Source: Actomonas sp051209155
GTDB lineage: Bacteria; Verrucomicrobiota; Verrucomicrobiia; Opitutales; Opitutaceae
Length of the DNA: 64,000 nt
Reading direction: 5' to 3' (one strand)
NCBI GenBank assembly: GCA_051209155.1
Contig: JBPJGB010000006.1
Shown: positions 1 to 7,704 of the stretch, piece after piece
Numbering within the stretch: position 1 is the stretch's first letter
Layout of the letters: the number at the start of each line of letters is the position of its first letter
Made by a program: the position numbers and the translations under genes
The notes under the pieces: generated by a model
Seen by the model: only the letters and a program-made list of their open reading frames with translations
The model's database searches: none
What the model was told of the DNA's origin: nothing

Positions 1-229
1 GGGCCGACTCGCCGGCCAGCACCGCCCCCGGCCCCGGATGCCAGCGCCGCAGCCAGGCCGGGCGAAAGGAATAGTAGCTGAACAGAAAATCCTCCACCGG
101 ATGCTTCTGGCCGCGCGCCGCGCGTTCGCGATGACCGCCGACCAGCGCATCCACCCGCGCCTCGTGCGCACGCCGCCGCGCCTGCCAGGCAGGTTCGTCG
201 AGCACGGTCAGGTTTGCGGCGGTCAACAC
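1..229 (-). CDS. 3-methyladenine DNA glycosylase-like protein, N-terminal part (cut by window edge)
   Basis: The first ~76 residues are visible and the gene runs off the left edge. The peptide includes GQKHPVEDFLFSYYSFRPA followed by a Trp-Leu-Arg-Arg-Trp-His-Pro segment. I associate this signature with a family annotated as '3-methyladenine DNA glycosylase', common in actinobacteria; its biochemical role is poorly documented. No ATG is available in frame after the stop of the upstream gene. GTG at 229 or the adjacent TTG at 226 are the only sensible starts, with no convincing Shine-Dalgarno. It follows the sigma-54 activator on the same strand after 18 bp, so co-transcription is likely. Family assignment is fairly secure; function is annotation-level only. 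Confidence 0.65.
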   Translation of the reverse strand, partial: MLTAANLTVLDEPAWQARRRAHEARVDALVGGHRERAARGQKHPVEDFLFSYYSFRPAWLRRWHPGPGAVLAGESA

Positions 230-247
230 GCCCGCAGCAAACGCCGT

Positions 248-1858
248 TCAGCCCGGGACGGTCAACGCGTTCCCGCGTCGGGCGAGGCCGAGGGCCTTCA
301 GTCGCGAAGCGAGGGTGGTGGGTTTCATCCCCAGCAGCGCGGCGGCGCCGCCCGGCCCGCGCACGCGGCCACCCGCAGCCTTCAGCGCACGAGTGAGGTG
401 GGTGCGCTCCAGCGCGCGCAGCTCGGCCATGGTGAGCAGGGGTGCGTTCGTCGCGGCGTCGGCCGCGGTCGGGCTCGGGGCGGAGGATCCTCCGAGCAAC
501 CCAGCAAAATGCATCTCGCCCCCGCGGGCCAGGATGGCGGCCCGTTCGATCACGTTCTGCAGTTCGCGCACGTTGCCCGGCCAGTCGAAGTGCTGCAGAC
601 GCTCGATCTCGACGGGCGACAAGCGCGCGGTCGGCAAGTTGAGTCGTTTCATGGCGGCCGCGGCAAAGTGCGCGGCGAGCAACGGGATGTCGGCGCGCCG
701 CGCGCGCAGCGGGGGCAGGGTGACGGGAAAGACGCGCAACCGGTAAAAGAGATCGGCGCGGAACCGGCCGGCGGCGACCTCGGCCTCCAGATCGCGGTGC
801 GTCGCCGCCACGATGCGCACGTCGACCTTGTGGGTGCGGTCGTCGCCGACGCGTTCGATTTCCCGTTCCTGCAACACGCGCAGCAGCTTGGCTTGGGCGG
901 CGAGCGGCATGTCACCGATCTCGTCGAGAAAAAGGGTGCCGCCGTCGGCCAGTTCAAAACGTCCCACCCGGTCCCGGACCGCGCCCGAGAACGCACCCTT
1001 CACGTGGCCGAACATTTCGCTTTCGAACAGCGTCTCCGGAATGGCACTGCAGTTGACCTTGATCAGCGGTCGCGCCCGGCGCGGGCTGCGGTCGTGGATG
1101 ACGCGGGCGACCAGTTCCTTACCGGTGCCGCTTTCGCCCAGCACCAGCACGGTCGCGGGGGTGGGGGCGACGACCGCGATCTGTTCCAGCACGCCGCGCA
1201 GGGCGGGTGAGTCGCCCACGATTTCGCCAAAGGGCAGGCTGCGCCGCATTTCGTCCTGCAGGTAGTCGTTCTCCTCCTCGCTGCGCCGGCGCAGTCGTTC
1301 GATCTCGGCAAAGGCGCGGGCGTTGGAGATGGTCACGGCCACGTGGTCGGCGAAGATGCGCAGCCATTTGAAATGCGGTTCGCCGTGCAGATGGCGGTCA
1401 AACATCTCGAGCACGCCCAGCACTTCGCCGCGAAAGATGAGCGGCTGCGCGGCGTAGGTGCGCACCTTTTCCCGCCGCGCCCAGGCTTGGTCGATGATCC
1501 ACGCTTCGCGACCGTTCAGCCCCAGTTCGCGAAAGGGTTTTCCCTTCACCGCCACCCGACCGAGTTGGGGCAGGTTGAGGGGAAATCGATTGAAGCCGTC
1601 CTCATCGCCGGCGATGTCGGTGTCGGGGCTGAGGGCGTTGCCATCGCCGGCGACGAGGTGCAGGCAGGTGCTGCGATCCCGACAGCGATCGGCCCACCGA
1701 CAGGTGGCGCAACGGTCGCCAGGACCGGGCCACCAGATGCGCACCAGCGCCACCGCATCGCACCGGGCCAGGCCCTGCGCGACCGCTTTCGGCACGTCGG
1801 CCGGATCCCGCGTCGCGGCGATCTCCAACATCAGGGCAGGCAGGGTTTCCAGGTTCAT
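248..1858 (-). CDS. GAF domain sigma-54-dependent transcriptional activator, Fis-type HTH
   Basis: 536 aa if started at the ATG at 1858 (reading MNLETLPALM); upstream in-frame codons look non-coding. Residues ~1-185 form a GAF-like sensor with four cysteines at 50, 53, 59 and 65. The AAA+ core has Walker A GESGTGKE (241-248), the sigma-54 contact loop as GAFSGA (289-294; GAFTGA is usual) and Walker B GGTLFLDE (306-313), with the R-finger region after it. A Fis-like HTH occupies the last ~60 residues. The protein should activate RNA polymerase-sigma54 at an unknown target. No clear -24/-12 promoter was found nearby. The divergent neighbour is a YHS-domain protein; the downstream neighbour is a glycosylase-like gene. 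The four Cys could bind metal or an Fe-S cluster, which is inference. Confidence 0.9.
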   Translation of the reverse strand: MNLETLPALMLEIAATRDPADVPKAVAQGLARCDAVALVRIWWPGPGDRCATCRWADRCRDRSTCLHLVAGDGNALSPDTDIAGDEDGFNRFPLNLPQLGRVAVKGKPFRELGLNGREAWIIDQAWARREKVRTYAAQPLIFRGEVLGVLEMFDRHLHGEPHFKWLRIFADHVAVTISNARAFAEIERLRRRSEEENDYLQDEMRRSLPFGEIVGDSPALRGVLEQIAVVAPTPATVLVLGESGTGKELVARVIHDRSPRRARPLIKVNCSAIPETLFESEMFGHVKGAFSGAVRDRVGRFELADGGTLFLDEIGDMPLAAQAKLLRVLQEREIERVGDDRTHKVDVRIVAATHRDLEAEVAAGRFRADLFYRLRVFPVTLPPLRARRADIPLLAAHFAAAAMKRLNLPTARLSPVEIERLQHFDWPGNVRELQNVIERAAILARGGEMHFAGLLGGSSAPSPTAADAATNAPLLTMAELRALERTHLTRALKAAGGRVRGPGGAAALLGMKPTTLASRLKALGLARRGNALTVPG

Positions 1859-2064
1859 GGTCAGGCAACGTAGAGCCGTCGGAAAACGACGACATTTCGT
1901 AGAGCGACGAGATCCCGTCGGTATTCCGTCAAACCCGGTAATTACGGTAGTCGTTGTTATATAATGAAATAGGGAAATTTCCACGAACTGGCATGCCGGG
2001 TGTTAAAGGGTTGGCACACCTACGCCGGTTGCGTGGGTGCCTTAACCACAATCCATCCAAATCA

Positions 2065-2517
2065 ATGAACTCTCGTTTATTCTCCCTCCTCGCTGCGGCG
2101 GTCCTTTTCGCCAGCTCGGTCTTCGGTGCGTCCGCCGTCAATGTCTCCGGCGCCAGCAACATCGCGTTGAGCGGCTACGATCCCGTGGCCTTCTTCACCC
2201 AGTCGCAGCCGGTGCACGGTTCGCCGTCGCTCACCGCCGAATACGAAGGTGCGACCTACCTGTTCTCGTCGGCCGAACACCAGAAGCTGTTCAAGGCCAA
2301 CCCGGCCAAATACGCGCCCCAGTGCGGTGGCTTCTGCGCCTACGGCGTTTCGGTCGGCGCGCTGTTCCCGGTCGATGTGAGCACTTGGTCGATCGTCGAC
2401 GGCAAGCTCTACCTCAACCTCAACCCGGAGATCGCCAAGGCCTTCAATGCCGACCTTAAAGGCAACATCAAGAAGGCGGAGCAGAACTGGCCCAAGGTCG
2501 CCCGCAACGCCAAATAA
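2065..2517 (+). CDS. Secreted YHS-domain protein
   Basis: 150 aa from the ATG at 2065. Residues 1-22 form a signal peptide (hydrophobic core ending in FGASA). The mature part has the YHS-type sequence GYDPVAFF, then a Phe-Ser-Ser-Ala-Glu-His segment, and CGGFCAYGV with two cysteines. YHS domains of this kind are found in secreted or metal-associated proteins, often next to copper or iron genes, but no metal-transport gene is adjacent here. The 206-bp gap to the divergent sigma-54 activator includes an AT-rich stretch near 1950-1975 that could hold promoters. The next gene follows after 27 bp, so a shared transcript is possible. Function is unknown. Confidence 0.85.
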   Translation: MNSRLFSLLAAAVLFASSVFGASAVNVSGASNIALSGYDPVAFFTQSQPVHGSPSLTAEYEGATYLFSSAEHQKLFKANPAKYAPQCGGFCAYGVSVGALFPVDVSTWSIVDGKLYLNLNPEIAKAFNADLKGNIKKAEQNWPKVARNAK

Positions 2518-2544
2518 ACCCGTATTCAACCAACAAGGACACGC

Positions 2545-3120
2545 GTGGACGCTTTGCTCGCCGAGATCAGCCGTTGTGCCACCTGTGCCGGGGTCCTCCC
2601 GCATGCGCCCCGGCCGGTGGTCTCGGCGCACCCGGCGTCCCGCGTGCTCATCATCGGCCAGGCCCCCGGGAGGCTCGTGTATGCCTCCGGGGTGCCGTGG
2701 CAGGATCGTAGTGGCGACCGGCTGCGCGACTGGCTGGGCGTGGATGCCGCCACCTTTTACGACGTGCGGAACTTCGCCCTCATGCCGATGGGATTCTGTT
2801 ATCCCGGCGCGGGCCGCAGCGGTGACCTGCCGCCGCGGCCCGAGTGCGCGCCGCTGTGGCACGACCGGCTCTTGGCCGCGATGCCGGAGGTGCGCCTGAC
2901 TTTGTTCATCGGTCGTTTCGCCCAGGCGCGCTACCTCGATCTCCAGCCGGGCGAGACCCTCACCGCGACCGTGGGTCGCCATGCGGAGCAGCTCGCCCAA
3001 GGGAAGCTGGCACTGCCGCATCCCTCGCCGCGCAATCGCGGTTGGTGGCGGAAAAACCCGTGGTTTGAAGCCGAGGTGCTGCCGCAACTCCGCTCGCGGG
3101 TCTCAATGATCCTCGCGTAA
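2545..3120 (+). CDS. Uracil-DNA glycosylase family protein
   Basis: 191 aa from a GTG start at 2545, preceded by an AAGGA Shine-Dalgarno (about 2532-2537). The UDG-superfamily fold is indicated by an early CATC pair, motif 1 as GQAPG (residues ~37-41), and motif 2 as HPSPRNRGWW near the C terminus. The missing acidic residue in motif 1 (Gln where family 4 has Glu) and the HPSPRN form place it among the 'UDG-like' families rather than canonical Ung. It should remove uracil or related lesions from DNA, in the cytoplasm. Its 3' end overlaps the convergent BadF-type kinase gene by 18 bp. Confidence 0.8.
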   Translation: MDALLAEISRCATCAGVLPHAPRPVVSAHPASRVLIIGQAPGRLVYASGVPWQDRSGDRLRDWLGVDAATFYDVRNFALMPMGFCYPGAGRSGDLPPRPECAPLWHDRLLAAMPEVRLTLFIGRFAQARYLDLQPGETLTATVGRHAEQLAQGKLALPHPSPRNRGWWRKNPWFEAEVLPQLRSRVSMILA

Positions 3121-4008
3121 CAACAGCCGCTGCACGCCCTCGATCGGCGCGGCGGTGAGCGGGGTGAGGGGCAACGGTGAGCGCGGGGACAAAGCCGCCA
3201 ACACCGCCGGGTGGGTGAGGATCGGGCCGCTGAGCCCGGCCGGCACGGCGTCGAGCGGCGTGGCCACAAAGAGGCGCGTCGCGACCTGCACCGCGAGGTC
3301 GAGCAGACCCTTCGCGGAATCCAACACCAGTTGGCGTGCGGTTTCGTCGCCTTCCGACGCGAGGTGCAGCACGGCCGGCGCGAGGGCGACGATGGTTTTG
3401 TTGGGTTGGTGACCCTGGTAAAAATGCCGCGTCAGCGCGCCCACTTCAGCTGCTTCACCCAGCGCGGCGTGGTTGCGCACGATGGGCCCGAGCCGCGTTG
3501 CCGGCGCCCAGCCCTGCAGTTCCAGCAGCGCGCGGGAAATGGCCCGACAGCCGAGATCGTAGCCGCTGCCAGGGTCGCCGAAGCGCCAGCCGAGCCCACC
3601 GGCGTAGTGCACCGAACCATCGGGCGCGCGGGCGGCGACAAAAGAACCCGTGCCGCCGTGCAGCACGAGACCGGGTCGACCTTGGGTGGCGAGTTCGAGC
3701 ACCGGCAGCGAGTCATTGTGGGTCCGGACCTGCCCAAAATCCTCCGGGTTGAGGCTGGCGGCGAACTCCTGCCAGAACGCCGGGGCGCCGGCCATGTAGA
3801 GCCGGGTGTGGGTGATGGTGCCGCGGTGGATCTGGCCTAGCGCCGTGAGCAACACCGCCCGCGCCTGCTCGGGGCCGACCGTGTTGGGATTGCAGCCCGG
3901 CGCGAGGTGCCGTTCGACGACCGCGCCCGCCTCATCCACCAGGATGAGCTCGGTCTTGGATCCCCCGCCGTCGACGCCGATGCGATACGTGTTGGTGTTG
4001 CTGCCCAC
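3103..4008 (-). CDS. BadF/BadG/BcrA/BcrD ATPase family protein, probable N-acetylglucosamine kinase-like
   Basis: The ASKHA fold is shown by the phosphate-1 loop YRIGVDGGGSKTELILVDE near the N terminus and phosphate-2 type GGTGSFVAAR with a following GLGWRFGDPGSG. These match the eukaryotic-type N-acetylglucosamine kinase / BadF family, which phosphorylates amino sugars or drives ATP-dependent electron transfer. A sugar-kinase role is more likely without dehydratase genes around. I chose the GTG at 4008 because homologues begin just before the GVDGGGSKT loop; an ATG at 4098 would add 30 unconvincing residues. The gene converges on, and overlaps, the UDG-like gene. A SIS-domain sugar-binding protein lies a few kb away, but no operon links them. 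Confidence 0.85.
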   Translation of the reverse strand: MGSNTNTYRIGVDGGGSKTELILVDEAGAVVERHLAPGCNPNTVGPEQARAVLLTALGQIHRGTITHTRLYMAGAPAFWQEFAASLNPEDFGQVRTHNDSLPVLELATQGRPGLVLHGGTGSFVAARAPDGSVHYAGGLGWRFGDPGSGYDLGCRAISRALLELQGWAPATRLGPIVRNHAALGEAAEVGALTRHFYQGHQPNKTIVALAPAVLHLASEGDETARQLVLDSAKGLLDLAVQVATRLFVATPLDAVPAGLSGPILTHPAVLAALSPRSPLPLTPLTAAPIEGVQRLLLREDH

Positions 4009-4169
4009 GGAACACACGGAATACCCGGACCTTGCCCAACGCAGGCCAAAAATTCGAGCCGGGTAAGTGCCGCTTGGTTGGACCTTATCGACGATCAATA
4101 AAGTCTGTAGCGGTTACCACGGACGAAGGAATCCTCGGTCAAAAACGAAGACTTGCCACAGCTTAGTTA

Positions 4170-4201
4170 TTGTAAGAAATATACCCCTGTTTTTCTTACA
4201 A
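4170..4201. promoter_or_regulatory. Perfect inverted repeat, likely AbiEi operator
   Basis: Arms TTGTAAGAAA (4170-4179) and TTTCTTACAA (4192-4201) are perfect complements separated by 12 nt. The site lies 19 bp before the abiEi-like start codon, in an AT-rich stretch that could contain the promoter. AbiEi antitoxins are known to repress their own operon by binding inverted repeats upstream of it. Using this site as that operator is inference. Confidence 0.7.
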
Positions 4202-4220
4202 AAAACGCATTCCTGAAATC

Positions 4221-4820
4221 ATGCAAAGTGTTGAAAAATCAGTAACTAGCCGGATTTATGGTCGCGGTAGGGGGTCAGTGTTTAGCCCGAATGAGTTTTT
4301 GGATTTGGGAAGTCGTCGGGCAGTGGACTTGGCCCTGCATCGATTAACTGGGGTAGGGACGATTAAGCGATTGGCGCGTGGGCTCTATTATTTTCCGAAA
4401 ACGCATCCGGTGCTAGGGGAGCTGCACCCGACGGTGGAGGCGGTCACCAAAGCGATCATGGCGCGGGATCATGTAAAGCTGCAGCCGTTCGGAGCCTACG
4501 CGGCGAACCTGTTGGGATTGTCCGAGCAGGTGCCGGCTAAGGTGGTGTTTCTAACCGATGGAGCCGCCCGAAAAATTAAACTGGGAAAGATGGTGGTTGA
4601 GCTGCGACCATCGACGTCGCGCCAGATGGCAACGGCCGGTCGCACGAGTGGGTTGGTGATTTCAGCCCTGCGCTACTTGGGGAAGGATCATCTGACGCCT
4701 GAGCGCATCAAGCAACTGCGCCAAGTGTTGTCGACCGAGGATCGAAAGCGGTTGCTGCGCGATTTGGCCTATGCGCCAGCGTGGATGCACGGAACTCTCA
4801 GGGCAGTGGCCGCGGACTGA
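4221..4820 (+). CDS. AbiEi-type antitoxin (DUF6088-like), type IV toxin-antitoxin
   Basis: 199 aa. The N-terminal half looks like a winged-helix DNA-binding domain (segment FSPNEFLDLGSRRAVDLALH, then TIKRLARGLYYFPKT), typical of AbiEi / DUF6088 antitoxins. The C-terminal half would counteract the toxin. The next gene starts 7 bp downstream and encodes an AbiEii-type nucleotidyltransferase, so the two form a type IV TA module. A perfect 10-bp inverted repeat lies just upstream, fitting autoregulation. Base composition is less GC-rich than in neighbouring genes, suggesting acquisition by transfer. The start is the ATG at 4221; no strong Shine-Dalgarno is visible. Confidence 0.85.
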   Translation: MQSVEKSVTSRIYGRGRGSVFSPNEFLDLGSRRAVDLALHRLTGVGTIKRLARGLYYFPKTHPVLGELHPTVEAVTKAIMARDHVKLQPFGAYAANLLGLSEQVPAKVVFLTDGAARKIKLGKMVVELRPSTSRQMATAGRTSGLVISALRYLGKDHLTPERIKQLRQVLSTEDRKRLLRDLAYAPAWMHGTLRAVAAD

Positions 4821-4827
4821 TCCCACT

Positions 4828-5853
4828 ATGACAGAACTTGCCAGACTACCGAGGGAGGAGCGTCGGACCTACTTTCAGGAGTTGCAGCTTCGTCACGGAG
4901 TGGAAGCGGTCATCATCGAGAAGGATTTCTGGGTCGTGTGGTTGCTGGAGCGCATCTTCGGAGTGCCGGAGTTGTGCAACACGGCGGTGTTCAAGGGTGG
5001 CACCTCGCTGTCGAAGGTATTCGGGGCGATTGCGCGGTTTTCGGAGGATATCGACCTTGGCATTTGTCCCGCGTCTTTGGGCTGGAACGAACAGGATTTG
5101 CTCGAGTCGTCCCAGAACAAGTGGATCAAGAAACAGCGGCCGAGCTTGGAGGCGGCGTGCGCGGAGCAGGTCGAAACGGTTTGGTTGCCGAAGTTGGAAG
5201 CGGCGGTGGTGGATCGCCTCGGGCCGGCTCCGGATGGACGAAACTGGCTGCGTTACGAATTGGAGGAGAAGAGTCATTCGCCGGTGATTCACTTCGACTA
5301 CCCAGGAGCTTTGCCCAGTGGTGTGAGTTACATTCTTCGTTCGGTGAAGATGGAGTTTGGTTCGTTGGCAGACCAGCGGCCTACCGGGCGGCACACGATT
5401 CGGGCGATGGTGGATGATTTTGTGCCTGGCGCGTTCAGTGACATCGGAGCTGAGGTCGTGGCGTTGGAGATCGAACGGACGTTTTGGGAGAAGGCGACGA
5501 TCCTGCACGCGGAGTATCATCGACCGGCGGACAAACCGCAGCCGGATCGATACTCCCGGCACTATGCCGACTTTGCTGCCTTGTGGCGGCATGATGCCGG
5601 GCATGAGTCGGCCCGGCGGCTCGATCTGCTGGAGCGGGTGCGGACGCACAAGGCGAAGTTCTTTGCGTCGGGTTGGGCGCACTACGACACAGCGGTGCCG
5701 GGCTCGCTGCGGTTGGTGCCGCCGAAATCGCGAGTCGATGAGCTGCGGCGTGACTACGCGGCAATGTTGCCCATGTTTCTGGACGATCCGCGGTCGTTTA
5801 ACGAAGTGCTCGCGATTCTGCGTGAGGCGGAAGTGGCGATCAATGGGTTGTGA
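4828..5853 (+). CDS. AbiEii/AbiGii-type nucleotidyltransferase toxin
   Basis: 341 aa from the ATG at 4828. It carries the DNA polymerase beta-like nucleotidyltransferase signature of AbiEii toxins: FKGGTSLSK at residues 55-63 and FSEDIDLGI around 71-79. The Gly-Gly-Thr-Ser and Asp-x-Asp residues are the expected NTP and metal ligands. Family members transfer nucleotides to RNA targets (tRNA for some homologues), arresting growth and often blocking phage. The gene is translationally close to the upstream antitoxin (7-bp gap). Key residues are intact, so it is predicted active. Phage defence here is inference from the family. Confidence 0.9.
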   Translation: MTELARLPREERRTYFQELQLRHGVEAVIIEKDFWVVWLLERIFGVPELCNTAVFKGGTSLSKVFGAIARFSEDIDLGICPASLGWNEQDLLESSQNKWIKKQRPSLEAACAEQVETVWLPKLEAAVVDRLGPAPDGRNWLRYELEEKSHSPVIHFDYPGALPSGVSYILRSVKMEFGSLADQRPTGRHTIRAMVDDFVPGAFSDIGAEVVALEIERTFWEKATILHAEYHRPADKPQPDRYSRHYADFAALWRHDAGHESARRLDLLERVRTHKAKFFASGWAHYDTAVPGSLRLVPPKSRVDELRRDYAAMLPMFLDDPRSFNEVLAILREAEVAINGL

Positions 5854-5903
5854 GCCTCATTGACCGTTCTTCGCTTACTTTGGAGGCCGCGGCGACGATG
5901 GGC

Positions 5904-6839
5904 TCACGGGGACTCGGTGTTGCGGGCCGCGAGCCAGTCGGCGCAGCGGGCGGTCCAGCCTTGGAGGCGGCCTTGGCCGACGGCGAGGCCGAAGCCGTGC
6001 TCACCATACGGATACAGGTGCATTTCGGCCGGGACGCCGGCGGCAATGAGCGCGCGGTAGAAGCGCAGGCTGTTTTCCACCGGCACCGCGCCGTCGTCGC
6101 CGCTGTGCAGCAGAAAGGTGGGCGGAGTTTCGGCCGTGATCTGCAGCTCGTTGGAGTATTCCGCGATGAGCTCGGCGGACGGGTTCTCGCCGATGAGGTT
6201 GTTGCGGCTGCCGGGGTGGGTGATGGCGGCGTCCATGCTGATCACCGGATAGATCAGGATGGCGAAATCCGGACGGCTGCTGAGGCGGTCGATCGGGTCG
6301 GTCGCGTCGGGGTCGCCGGCGTCGAAATGCGTGGCCGCGGTCGAGGCGAGGTGACCGCCGGCAGAGAAGCCCATGATGCCAACCTTGGCCGGATCGATGC
6401 CCCATTCCTCGGCGTGGGCGCGGGTGAAGCGGATGGCGCGTTGGGCGTCGAGTAGCGGCGACAGCCACGGCGTGACGTTGCTGGCGTCTTCGGGCGTGCG
6501 GTATTTGAGCACGATCGCGGTGACGCCGACGCTGTTCAACCACGCGGCGGTGTCGGTGCCTTCCCAGTCGTAGGCGAGGCCCCAGTATCCACCGCCCGGG
6601 CACACCACGACGGCCTGGCCGGTCGCGGCGCCCTTGGAGGGGTGGAAGACCTCCACGGCGGGCGTCTGGGTTTGGTAATACCAATAAATGTTGCCGCGTT
6701 GCTCGGCCTGCTCGGTGAGCTCGGAGTCCTGGTGGTTAGGCGGCGTGCCTTCCCACAGCGGGAGGAAGGTGGAGCCAGGGTTGGCGATGGCAGTGAGGGT
6801 CGCGACCAACGAGAGGGCGAGGAGGGGGCGGAGTGACAT
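5904..6839 (-). CDS. Secreted alpha/beta-hydrolase, acetyl-xylan-esterase-like
   Basis: 311 aa from the ATG at 6839, with an N-terminal signal peptide (LLALSLVATLTAIA). The fold shows an oxyanion-hole region CPGGGYWGLAYDWEG, the nucleophile elbow GFSAGGHLAS, and a C-terminal HSGDDGAVPV...GEHGFG supplying Asp and His. This arrangement is typical of carbohydrate esterases and xylan or rhamnogalacturonan acetylesterases of the alpha/beta-hydrolase (BD-FAE-like) group, common in polysaccharide-degrading Verrucomicrobiota. It follows the SIS-domain gene by 13 bp and is probably co-transcribed. Exact substrate unknown. Confidence 0.85.
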   Translation of the reverse strand: MSLRPLLALSLVATLTAIANPGSTFLPLWEGTPPNHQDSELTEQAEQRGNIYWYYQTQTPAVEVFHPSKGAATGQAVVVCPGGGYWGLAYDWEGTDTAAWLNSVGVTAIVLKYRTPEDASNVTPWLSPLLDAQRAIRFTRAHAEEWGIDPAKVGIMGFSAGGHLASTAATHFDAGDPDATDPIDRLSSRPDFAILIYPVISMDAAITHPGSRNNLIGENPSAELIAEYSNELQITAETPPTFLLHSGDDGAVPVENSLRFYRALIAAGVPAEMHLYPYGEHGFGLAVGQGRLQGWTARCADWLAARNTESP

Positions 6840-6852
6840 GGAGCGGTTGGGG

Positions 6853-7581
6853 TTAGCCGATGAGCTTGGAGAGACGGGTGCGGTATTTTTTGGCGAGCGC
6901 GATGTTGGCTTCCATGCCGCCGGGCAAGTTTTGGCTGCGCACGACGGGGAGTTCATGGCCGTGATCACGCAGCCAAGTCATGGTTGCGAGCGCGAGGAGG
7001 TTGAGCAGGGTGGCACCGATCAGCGTGGAGGTGGGTCCGGCCATCTGGCCGTCGACGACCTCGACGATGGCGTCGCCGGAAACGCCGTGGTTGTCGAGCA
7101 CGTGATCGGCGATGGCGTGGAGGTTCTGGCCGCCCGGGTGCACCGTGGCGGCCTTGGAGCTCATCGCCACCGAAGTGAGGCCGATCACGGTGAGGCCACG
7201 TTGTTTGGCGTAGAGGGCGACCTCGATCGGCGAGGCGTTTTTGCCGGAGTTGGAGATGACGATGATGACTTCGCCGGCGTGCAGGCCGTGGGTGTTGTGG
7301 TAGCGCTCGGCGAGGCGGGTGCCGTAGCCGACGACGTTTTCGGAAAAGCCCATGCCGGGATCGAAGATGCCCGAGACCGGCATAAGGCCGCCGGCACGGC
7401 CGATGATCTCGCGGCCGATGATTTCACTGTGACCGCTGCCGAAGGTGTGGAGCACGCCGCCGTCGGCGATCGACTGACCGATGAGCGCGGCGCAGGTCTG
7501 GATGGTGGCGGCGTTGGTTTCGCGGGCGCGCTGCAGCAGCGCCCTCGCGGTGTCGAAATAGGTGTCAGCGGGATTGGCCAT
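6853..7581 (-). CDS. SIS domain protein (sugar isomerase-like, UPF0309 type)
   Basis: 242 aa. SIS fold: LHTFGSGHSEIIGREIIGRA supplies the phosphosugar-binding loop, and VIIVISNSGKNASPIEVAL is the characteristic SIS serine-glycine motif. Family members of this size bind phosphosugars and are found with kinases or transporters for amino sugars. It is the first gene of a probable operon with the esterase (13-bp gap). A long inverted repeat separates it from the methyltransferase gene upstream. Catalytic activity is unproven for the family. Confidence 0.85.
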   Translation of the reverse strand: MANPADTYFDTARALLQRARETNAATIQTCAALIGQSIADGGVLHTFGSGHSEIIGREIIGRAGGLMPVSGIFDPGMGFSENVVGYGTRLAERYHNTHGLHAGEVIIVISNSGKNASPIEVALYAKQRGLTVIGLTSVAMSSKAATVHPGGQNLHAIADHVLDNHGVSGDAIVEVVDGQMAGPTSTLIGATLLNLLALATMTWLRDHGHELPVVRSQNLPGGMEANIALAKKYRTRLSKLIG

Positions 7582-7597
7582 GGCAGGTCGGAAATAT

Positions 7598-7696
7598 ACC
7601 GCGAAGGGCGCGAAGAAACGCGAAGGGTTTTTACCGTCGATCTGGCAGAAAGCGATGCGGAGGAGTGGCTTCGCGATTCTTCGCGCCCTTCGCGGT
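7598..7696. repeat. Long inverted repeat between SIS and methyltransferase genes
   Basis: A 28-nt arm at 7598-7625 (ACCGCGAAGGGCGCGAAGAA start) is the reverse complement of 7669-7696 with one mismatch; the loop is 43 nt. The 'GCGAAGG' modules resemble dispersed intergenic palindromes seen in many large environmental genomes. It fills most of the gap between the two genes and could act as a transcript end or be a mobile palindrome. Confidence 0.8.
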
Positions 7697-7704
7697 TGAA
7701 GCCC

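Noticed and set aside
1985..2045. Possible sigma-54 promoters (TGGCAT and TTGGCAC followed by TTGC) upstream of the YHS gene
   Set aside because: The GG-to-GC spacing is wrong (18 instead of 12) or the GC element is missing, so neither fits the -24/-12 consensus.
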